A program made the position numbers and the translations under genes. Of a DNA stretch of 10,936 bases, positions 6,491 to 10,936 are shown in pieces. Under the pieces are notes generated by a model. The model saw only the letters and a program-made list of their open reading frames with translations. It searched no databases and was not told the origin of the DNA. The stretch's first letter is position 1; each line of letters starts with the position of its first letter. Source of the DNA: Ruminococcus sp. (lineage in GTDB: Bacteria; Bacillota_A; Clostridia; Oscillospirales; Ruminococcaceae); NCBI GenBank assembly GCA_017418765.1, contig JAFOMV010000067.1:1-10936 (forward strand). The letters are read 5' to 3'.

Positions 6491-6883
6491 ATGAATGAAG
6501 TATATGAATTTCTAATGAAATGCGAGACATACTATCTTGCAACTGTAGAAGGCGATCAGCCAAGAGTTCGTCCTTTCGGCTCAATAGATATGTTTGAAGA
6601 TAAGCTGTATATTCTTACAGGCAAAGTCAAGGACGTTTCAAAGCAGATCCAGCAGAATCCTAAATTTGAAATATGTGCTTGTGATAACGGAAAATGGCTT
6701 AGAGTATCAGGTGAGCTTGTACGTGATGACCGCTATGAGCCAAAGGCACATATGCTTGAAACTTACCCTGCGCTGAAAGCTATGTATTCAGCTGATGACG
6801 ATAACACAGAGGTGCTTTACTTTAAGAATGCAACAGCTGTATTCTCATCATTTACCGAAGCACCAAAAACAATAAAATTCTGA
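6491..6883 (+). CDS. Pyridoxamine 5'-phosphate oxidase family protein (small FMN split barrel)
   Basis: A 130-residue protein of the small split-barrel class. Signature segments are TYYLATVEGDQPRVRPFGSI (13-32), KLYILTGKVKDVSKQIQQNP (38-57), FEICACDNGKWLRVSGEL (59-76) and a C-terminal AVFSSF. The PRVRPFG strand is the typical flavin-contacting region. Proteins of this type bind FMN as dimers; many have no known substrate, so vitamin B6 oxidase activity should not be assumed. I start it at ATG 6491: AAGGAGG (6476-6482) stands eight bases upstream, and the promoter lies inside the open frame that runs back to 6347, so the longer reading cannot be translated from this transcript. Its stop overlaps the ribosome site of the flavodoxin gene, showing tight coupling. 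It is a different subgroup from the Nim-like protein at 2721-3197. Confidence 0.88.
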   Translation: MNEVYEFLMKCETYYLATVEGDQPRVRPFGSIDMFEDKLYILTGKVKDVSKQIQQNPKFEICACDNGKWLRVSGELVRDDRYEPKAHMLETYPALKAMYSADDDNTEVLYFKNATAVFSSFTEAPKTIKF

Positions 6884-6893
6884 GGTATATAAT

Positions 6894-7379
6894 ATGAGTA
6901 CAGCAATCGTTTATTATTCACTCAACGGCAATTCTGAATTCACAGCAAAGAAAATAGCTGAAAAGACAGGAGCTGATCTGATAAAACTCGTCCCTGTAAA
7001 AGCATATCCCAAAACCTACTGGAAACAGCTTTTATGGGGAGGAAAGAGCGTTGTGATGAAAGAAAAACCGAAGCTTGAACCTTATACATTTGAGGCCGAC
7101 AAATATGATACTATTATAATAGGCACACCTGTATGGGCAAGCACATACGCTCCACCGATAAGTACATTTCTTGCTGAAAACGGCGATAAGCTTAAAGGCA
7201 GGAAGATAGCTGCATTTGCCTGCTTTACAGCCGGCGGAGATGATAAGACATATAAAAAGCTCCAGGAAAAAATAGGGATAGATTCACTCTACGCAACTCT
7301 CAGCCTTGCTGACCCAAAAGACAAGCCTGCACCTGATAACGAGAGCAAGATAGATGAATTCTGTGAGAAAACCAAATGA
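6894..7379 (+). CDS. Flavodoxin family protein
   Basis: A 161-residue flavodoxin. The N-terminal strand and loop IVYYSLNGNSEFTAKKIAE (5-23) contain SLNGNS, the FMN phosphate-binding loop. YDTIIIGTPVWASTYAPP (71-88) supplies the aromatic W81 next to the flavin. IAAFACFTAGGD (105-116) is the third flavin-contacting strand and loop. Flavodoxins of this group carry electrons as free cytoplasmic proteins. Its ATG follows the upstream stop by 10 bases, and the GAGG used as ribosome site begins within that TGA, so translation is probably coupled to the split-barrel gene. The pair may work together, the flavodoxin reducing the partner's flavin, but that is inference. The gene is complete and followed by a hairpin. 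Confidence 0.92.
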   Translation: MSTAIVYYSLNGNSEFTAKKIAEKTGADLIKLVPVKAYPKTYWKQLLWGGKSVVMKEKPKLEPYTFEADKYDTIIIGTPVWASTYAPPISTFLAENGDKLKGRKIAAFACFTAGGDDKTYKKLQEKIGIDSLYATLSLADPKDKPAPDNESKIDEFCEKTK

Positions 7380-7384
7380 CATCA

Positions 7385-7415
7385 TACAGCGGAAAGATTA
7401 AAACTTTCCGCTGTA
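7385..7415 (+). terminator. Hairpin after the flavodoxin gene
   Basis: ACAGCGGAAAG (7386-7396) pairs perfectly with CTTTCCGCTGT (7404-7414) across a 7-base loop, and T7385-A7415 adds a twelfth pair. It begins 5 bases after the stop codon. The following sequence is A/T-rich but has no good T run, so it may act as an RNA-stabilising 3' hairpin as well as, or instead of, a terminator. Confidence 0.6.
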
Positions 7416-7424
7416 ATCTTAATT

Positions 7425-7455
7425 AAAATATTAAAATATATTAAAAATATTTTTT
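7425..7455 (+). promoter_or_regulatory. A/T-rich UP-like element upstream of the tRNA promoter
   Basis: A-tracts at 7425-7428, 7433-7436 and 7443-7447 are spaced 8 and 10 bases apart and followed by a T run. AAAAATATTTT (7443-7453) fits the AAAWWTWTTTT core of the UP-element consensus that binds the RNA polymerase alpha C-terminal domain, within about 3 bases of the usual distance to the -35. Confidence 0.5.
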
Positions 7456-7460
7456 CATAC

Positions 7461-7489
7461 TTGACTTTATTCACAAAGTATAGTATAAT
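7461..7489 (+). promoter_or_regulatory. Sigma-A promoter of tRNA-Pro
   Basis: TTGACT (7461-7466), a 17-base spacer, TATAAT (7484-7489). The start is predicted near 7496, leaving only about five bases of 5' leader before the tRNA. Confidence 0.88.
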
Positions 7490-7500
7490 ATTAATGTTGT

Positions 7501-7577
7501 CGAGGTGTGGCTCAGTTTGGTAGAGTACTACGTTCGGGACGTAGGGGCCGCAGGTTCAAATCCTGTCACCTCGACCA
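7501..7577 (+). tRNA. tRNA-Pro, anticodon CGG
   Basis: A full cloverleaf of 77 bases. The acceptor stem CGAGGTG/CACCTCG is perfect. D stem GCTC/GAGT has one wobble and its loop contains GG. Anticodon stem CTACG/CGTAG encloses loop TTCGGGA, so the anticodon is CGG with G37, as in bacterial proline tRNAs. The variable loop has 5 bases; T stem GCAGG/CCTGT (one wobble) holds loop TTCAAAT. The discriminator is A and CCA is encoded (7575-7577). It decodes CCG proline codons. It stands alone, with its own promoter and terminator. Confidence 0.97.
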
Positions 7578-7592
7578 GCGCCGAGCGGGCGC
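7578..7592 (+). other. Short GC hairpin directly after the tRNA CCA end
   Basis: GCGCC (7578-7582) pairs with GGCGC (7588-7592) over a 5-base loop, starting at the first base after CCA. It probably shapes the tRNA trailer for 3' processing. It has no T run. Confidence 0.4.
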
Positions 7593-7600
7593 ACGCAATT

Positions 7601-7631
7601 TGCGGTTCAGTTTTACTGGACCGCATTTTTT
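7601..7631 (+). terminator. Rho-independent terminator of tRNA-Pro
   Basis: TGCGGTTCAG (7601-7610) pairs with CTGGACCGCA (7616-7625), 10 bp with one G-U wobble and a 5-base loop, followed by six T residues and then GTT. This is a textbook intrinsic terminator. Confidence 0.92.
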
Positions 7632-7706
7632 GTTATTGTGAAAAATTCTCCATTTATATTGGACAAGTTTATACGCTGAGTTTTTATCTAACATTCTTTT
7701 TTTCAT

Positions 7707-7775
7707 CACTTTAAATGCTTCTCAAACTTATTAAAGTGAAACACTTTTTGATTTTCAGGTAGTATTAAAGTGAAA
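7707..7775 (+). repeat. TTAAAGTG repeat cluster upstream of the ECF sigma gene
   Basis: ATTAAAGTGAAA occurs twice as a perfect 12-base direct repeat (7730-7741 and 7764-7775; starts 34 bases apart), and its complement CACTTTAA lies at 7707-7714. The second copy ends at the ribosome site. The cluster is confined to the control region of the sigma factor, which suggests a regulatory role. Confidence 0.5.
7737..7762 (+). promoter_or_regulatory. Possible ECF-type promoter for the sigma/anti-sigma operon
   Basis: TGAAAC (7737-7742) equals the -35 of SigW-like ECF promoters. A 16-base spacer leads to GTAG (7759-7762), a rough match to the CGTA/CGTC type -10. A start near 7768 would give a leader of about 18 bases. 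This would mean autoregulation; the -10 is imperfect, so the call is tentative. Confidence 0.4.
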
Positions 7776-7785
7776 GGAGATAAAT

Positions 7786-8343
7786 ATGGATGACAAAGAA
7801 ATAATAGCACTCTATTTCAGCCGCAGTCAGGATGCTGTTGCTGAAACGGATGCAAAATACAGAAAATACTGCCGTAAAATTGCTGCAAATATTCTCTCGG
7901 ACTGCCGTGATGCTGATGAAGCGGTCAATGAAGCCTATCTTGGTGCATGGAACTCTATTCCGCCGCATTCTCCCGAAAATCTTGGTACATTTCTCGGAAA
8001 GATAGTAAGGAATGTCTCGCTGAAAATATACCGTAAAAATACCTCAGTCAAGCGCAGTTCCGATAATTTTTCACTGGCGCTGGACGAACTCAGCGAATGT
8101 GTCAGCAACGGTAAAAATGCTCATGAAAAGCTTGAAGAAAAGGAAGTATCAGAATGTATAGACCGCTTTCTCGGAACTCTCAAAGCTGATGAAAGACGGG
8201 TTTTCGTGTGCAGATACTGGTACTTTGACAGCATTTCAGACATTGCAGGGCGTTTTTCATTCACCGAAGGTAAAGTCAAATCAATGCTTTTCCGCACACG
8301 CAAAAAACTAATGAAAGCACTGGACAAGGAGGGCTTATTATGA
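7786..8343 (+). CDS. ECF-type sigma-70 family RNA polymerase sigma factor
   Basis: A 185-residue sigma factor with only regions 2 and 4, as in the extracytoplasmic-function class. Region 2 spans about 22-85 and includes DADEAVNEAYLGAWNSIPP (42-60), the core-binding and -10 recognition part. Region 4 spans about 120-180 and contains the helix-turn-helix DSISDIAGRFSFTEGKVKSMLFRTRKKL, whose second helix contacts the -35. The linker (about 86-118) is polar. GGAG (7776-7779) precedes the ATG by six bases. The last codons overlap the start of the next gene (ATGA), the usual arrangement for a sigma factor cotranscribed with its membrane anti-sigma factor. Its regulon is unknown, but repeats and an ECF-like -35 in its own upstream region suggest autoregulation. 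Confidence 0.93.
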   Translation: MDDKEIIALYFSRSQDAVAETDAKYRKYCRKIAANILSDCRDADEAVNEAYLGAWNSIPPHSPENLGTFLGKIVRNVSLKIYRKNTSVKRSSDNFSLALDELSECVSNGKNAHEKLEEKEVSECIDRFLGTLKADERRVFVCRYWYFDSISDIAGRFSFTEGKVKSMLFRTRKKLMKALDKEGLL

Positions 8344-9329
8344 ATACAGATCAGCTTTTAGATGCAATCGGCGATATCAGCGACAAATACATAAACGAAG
8401 CACACCAAACAAGAATCATAAAAAAACACCGTTTCAAGCCCTTTGCCATAGCTGCTGCGGCTGTTCTTTGTATAGCTGCACCATTGCCTCTCGGAGTTGC
8501 GGCAGGCTCGGAAAACGCATATAATACTTTGTATATGTTTGCTCCTTCGGTTGCTCAGACATTCAAACCTGTTGAGGAATCATGCGTAGATCAAGGCATC
8601 CGTATGGAAGTGATCTCTGCCGAAATTAACGGAAGCGAGGCAAGTATTTTCCTCTCTATGCAGGATCTGGAGGAGGACAGACTTGACGAAACTGTGGATC
8701 TCTATGACAGCTACGACATCCATCTTCCATACGATCAGTACGGTCATTGCAGTTTCAACAAATACGATCCCGAAACAAAAACGGCCTATTTTGTGGTTCA
8801 TATCGCCAGAATGGACGGAAAGGATATCAGAAGCGGTAAGATGACTTTTTCCGTTGGCTGTTTCCTCTCTCATAAGAAAAAGACCGAAAGATTCCTTGAC
8901 GAGATCGACCTCAGCAATATCCCCGAAGCGACAGATACTTTCTTCCCCGAAAATACGAACGTCTGGGCTGAAATGGATGGCGAAGAAGCCAAAAATACAA
9001 AGTGCATAAAACCGTCCGATACTCCCATTTTCTATGCAGCTGATGGTGCTGCTGTCACAGGATATGGATTAGTAGACGGCAAGCTTCACATCCAGATGAA
9101 CTACGAAAACAGGCATGAAACCGATAATCACGGCTTTATCAGTCTCATCGGCGGCAGCGGACAGACCGATCATGGAGAGGTTGTGTTCTTCGGCAACTAT
9201 GACTATAATGAATACATTTTCGATGTGTCACCCGATGATCTTGCTGACAGCAGACTTTACGGTGAATTCGTTTCCTCTCCGCCTTATATGAAAGGCAACT
9301 GGGAGGTCACTTTCCGTCTGGACAAATAG
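8340..9329 (+). CDS. Probable membrane anti-sigma factor with extracytoplasmic domain
   Basis: A 329-residue single-pass membrane protein. Residues 1-34 are cytoplasmic and amphipathic (NTDQLLDAIGDISDKYINEA, then a basic IIKKHRFK); 35-55 form one membrane span (FAIAAAAVLCIAAPLPLGVAA); and about 57-329 form a large acidic, Tyr-rich, probably beta-structured outer domain. The placement, starting inside the sigma stop codon with AAGGAGGG six bases before the ATG, points to an anti-sigma factor that holds the sigma factor at the membrane until a signal is sensed outside. It lacks the HxxxCxxC zinc motif of ZAS anti-sigmas. The outer domain recalls DUF4179-type sensors by memory, unverified. Only two cysteines and no enzyme motif stand out in the outer region. 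The target signal is unknown. Confidence 0.75.
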   Translation: MNTDQLLDAIGDISDKYINEAHQTRIIKKHRFKPFAIAAAAVLCIAAPLPLGVAAGSENAYNTLYMFAPSVAQTFKPVEESCVDQGIRMEVISAEINGSEASIFLSMQDLEEDRLDETVDLYDSYDIHLPYDQYGHCSFNKYDPETKTAYFVVHIARMDGKDIRSGKMTFSVGCFLSHKKKTERFLDEIDLSNIPEATDTFFPENTNVWAEMDGEEAKNTKCIKPSDTPIFYAADGAAVTGYGLVDGKLHIQMNYENRHETDNHGFISLIGGSGQTDHGEVVFFGNYDYNEYIFDVSPDDLADSRLYGEFVSSPPYMKGNWEVTFRLDK

Positions 9330-9388
9330 CGCTTTTGTCATTTTACACCTAAAATTTCCGTCTCATCAATAGTTTTTGTATCATCATG

Positions 9389-9404
9389 TAAAACATATGT
9401 TTTA
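9389..9404. repeat. 16-bp perfect palindrome upstream of glnN
   Basis: TAAAACATATGTTTTA reads the same on both strands. Its centre lies about 56 bases upstream of the predicted glnN start and 13 bases separate it from the -35. It could bind a dimeric regulator. It does not fit the TGTNA-N7-TNACA pattern of Bacillus GlnR/TnrA sites, and it is too AT-rich and lacks a suitable T run for a good terminator. Confidence 0.45.
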
Positions 9405-9417
9405 TAGCCATAACAAA

Positions 9418-9446
9418 TTGACAAACGCCATATATTGTGGTATAAT
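9418..9446 (+). promoter_or_regulatory. Consensus sigma-A promoter of glnN
   Basis: TTGACA (9418-9423), a 17-base spacer and TGG-TATAAT (hexamer 9441-9446): both hexamers are perfect and the -10 is extended. The start is predicted near 9453 and the leader is about 43 bases, too short for a glutamine riboswitch plus expression platform. Confidence 0.92.
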
Positions 9447-9495
9447 TTTAAGAAAATGAAAAGATGATATTTTGTCTTGATTAGGAGGAAATTCT

Positions 9496-10936
9496 ATGTC
9501 AGTTAATATTCCTGAGATCTTTGCCTGCAACGTTTTCAATGAGGAGGTCATGAAAACAAGACTTCCCAAAAACGTTTACAAGACATTCAAAAAAACTGTC
9601 CGCTACAACGAGCCCCTTGATATGACTACTGCCGATGTTCTGGCTAACACTATCAAGGAATGGGCTATCGAAAAGGGCGCTACTCACTACACTCACTGGT
9701 TCCAGCCTATGACAGGTTCAACTGCTGAAAAACATGACAGTTTCATAACACCTGCCTCAAACGGCATGGCTATGATGGAGTTCTCGGGAAAAGCCCTTGT
9801 CAAGGGTGAACCTGACGCTTCCTCCTTCCCATCGGGCGGTCTCAGACAGACAAGTTCAGCAAGAGGTTATACTGCATGGGACCCAACTTCCTACTGCTTC
9901 GTTAAGGAAGGCAGTCTTTACATACCTACTGTTTTCGTATCATACACAGGAGAAGTTCTCGACAAGAAGACACCTCTGCTTCGCTCCATGCAGGCACTCA
10001 GCAAAACCGCTGTACGTTTCCTCAAGCTTTTCGGCAATGACAGGGTCACACAGGTAACTTCTACCGTAGGCGCTGAACAGGAATACTTCCTAATCGATAA
10101 GAAAATGTACGATCAGCGTGAAGACCTTATCCTCACAGGCAGAACTCTTTTCGGTGCAAAGCCTCCTAAGGGTCAGGAACTGGACGATCAGTATTTTGCT
10201 AATCTCCGCCCGAGAATAGCTGCTTATATGGAAGAACTTGACGTAGAACTGTGGAAACTGGGCATCTACTCCAAGACAAAACATAATGAAGTTGCTCCTG
10301 CACAGCATGAGATGGCTCCTATATTCACCACATCAAATCTCGGTACAGATCAGAATGAGCTTGCTATGGAGGTGATGGAGAAAGTCGCTCTCCGTCACGG
10401 TCTGGTTTGTCTTCTCCACGAAAAGCCTTTTGAGGGCGTTAACGGCTCAGGTAAGCATAACAACTGGTCAATGTCCACCAATGATGGTCAGAATCTTCTC
10501 GACCCAGGCGATACTCCTATGGAGAACCTCCAGTTCCTCACTATCCTCTGCGCTCTCATCAAAGGTGTTGACGAGTATGCCGATCTTATGAGACTTTCCG
10601 CCGCTTCCGCCGGCAACGATCACCGTCTCGGCGCAGATGAAGCTCCACCTGCTATCGTATCAATGTTCCTCGGTGAAGAACTTGATGCTGTACTACAGGC
10701 TATCGAGAATGATGAAGTATACAAGACCGAAGCTCAGGCATTCGAGATAGGTGTTGATGCTCTCCCCTCCTTCCCCAAGGATTCAACTGACAGAAACAGA
10801 ACTTCACCATTCGCTTTCACAGGCAACCGCTTTGAATTCAGAATGGTCGGTTCCTCAGATAATATCGCCTGCCCCAACGTTCTGCTCAATACTATCGTTT
10901 CAGAAGAACTGGATCAGTTCACTGAGATACTTGAGC
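9496..10936 (+). CDS. glnN: Glutamine synthetase type III (GSIII), N-terminal 480 codons, 3' end outside window
   Basis: The frame from ATG 9496 (AGGAGG at 9484-9489) stays open to the window end, giving 480 residues of a protein usually about 700 long. It makes glutamine from glutamate, ammonia and ATP in the cytoplasm. GSIII hallmarks are: HYTHWFQPMTG (64-74), GGLRQTSSARGYTAWDP (114-130), VGAEQEYF (191-198, metal-binding E194 and E196), KHNEVAPAQHEMAP (262-275, E265, H271), FEGVNGSGKHNNWS (312-325) and DRNRTSPFAFTGNRFEFR (432-449). The N-terminal region before the catalytic core is longer than in GSI and typical of GSIII. Codons favour C-ending Phe, Tyr and Asn and GCT Ala more than the neighbours do, fitting high expression, as does its consensus promoter. 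It is the main ammonia-assimilation candidate here; an upstream palindrome may regulate it. Confidence 0.96.
   Translation, partial: MSVNIPEIFACNVFNEEVMKTRLPKNVYKTFKKTVRYNEPLDMTTADVLANTIKEWAIEKGATHYTHWFQPMTGSTAEKHDSFITPASNGMAMMEFSGKALVKGEPDASSFPSGGLRQTSSARGYTAWDPTSYCFVKEGSLYIPTVFVSYTGEVLDKKTPLLRSMQALSKTAVRFLKLFGNDRVTQVTSTVGAEQEYFLIDKKMYDQREDLILTGRTLFGAKPPKGQELDDQYFANLRPRIAAYMEELDVELWKLGIYSKTKHNEVAPAQHEMAPIFTTSNLGTDQNELAMEVMEKVALRHGLVCLLHEKPFEGVNGSGKHNNWSMSTNDGQNLLDPGDTPMENLQFLTILCALIKGVDEYADLMRLSAASAGNDHRLGADEAPPAIVSMFLGEELDAVLQAIENDEVYKTEAQAFEIGVDALPSFPKDSTDRNRTSPFAFTGNRFEFRMVGSSDNIACPNVLLNTIVSEELDQFTEILE

Noticed and set aside
7421..7460. Tandem repeat or CRISPR-like array in the AT-rich block
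   Set aside because: The units are about 10 bases, degenerate and without spacers; position above the tRNA promoter fits an UP-like element better.
7505..7714. Small + strand open frame over the tRNA
   Set aside because: It covers the tRNA and its terminator, has no ribosome site, and is an accident of the tRNA sequence.
9389..9404. Palindrome before glnN as the terminator of the anti-sigma gene
   Set aside because: The stem is almost all A-T, has no loop, and lacks a following T run, so it would be too weak.
9453..9495. Glutamine riboswitch in the glnN leader
   Set aside because: About 43 bases are too few for an aptamer and expression platform, and no conserved fold is visible.

Overview
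The window looks like chromosomal DNA of a low-to-moderate GC, Gram-positive anaerobe of the Ruminococcus type (Oscillospiraceae; R. albus-like is my best guess). The reasons are a type III glutamine synthetase, an EFR1-type flavodoxin-ferredoxin protein, many small FMN proteins, strong AGGAGG Shine-Dalgarno sites, and near-consensus sigma-A promoters with extended -10 elements. The genus is inferred from gene content, not proven. I see no insertion sequence, prophage structural gene, integrase, CRISPR array or rRNA.

Layout. (1) 1-1099, + strand: the tail of a flavodoxin followed by a carboxymuconolactone decarboxylase-cupin fusion. (2) 1162-3730, - strand, in transcription order: a small nitroreductase, a Nim-like FMN-binding split-barrel protein, a signal-less GH25 muramidase and an EFR1 flavodoxin/2[4Fe-4S] protein. 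A good promoter precedes the nitroreductase, and a second one lies just ahead of EFR1. The muramidase ribosome site is buried in a 9-bp hairpin. (3) 3731-3993: a divergent intergenic region with a promoter in each direction. The + strand promoter carries two inverted repeats 20 bp apart at about -64 and -44, the arrangement expected for a two-component activator. (4) 3994-6378, + strand: a roughly 794-residue, many-pass membrane protein resembling the DUF2157 group. (5) 6431-7415: a consensus promoter, a second split-barrel FMN protein, a flavodoxin and a hairpin. (6) 7421-7631: tRNA-Pro(CGG) with an A/T-rich UP-like element, a consensus promoter and a strong terminator. (7) 7700-9329: an ECF sigma factor overlapping by ATGA with a single-pass membrane protein, its likely anti-sigma factor; repeated TTAAAGTG words and an ECF-like promoter lie upstream. 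(8) 9389-10936: a 16-bp palindrome, a consensus promoter and the first 480 codons of glnN, cut by the window end.

How the genes may work together. Five of the genes encode probable FMN proteins, and EFR1 adds a flavodoxin-like domain plus iron-sulfur clusters. Together they suggest a redox or nitro-compound/oxidative-stress island in an obligate anaerobe. The sigma/anti-sigma pair is a self-contained envelope-signal module, and tRNA-Pro and glnN are housekeeping genes. I found no clearly new multi-gene system. The most unusual signals are regulatory: the hairpin over the muramidase ribosome site, the paired dyads ahead of the membrane protein, and the repeat array ahead of the sigma factor.
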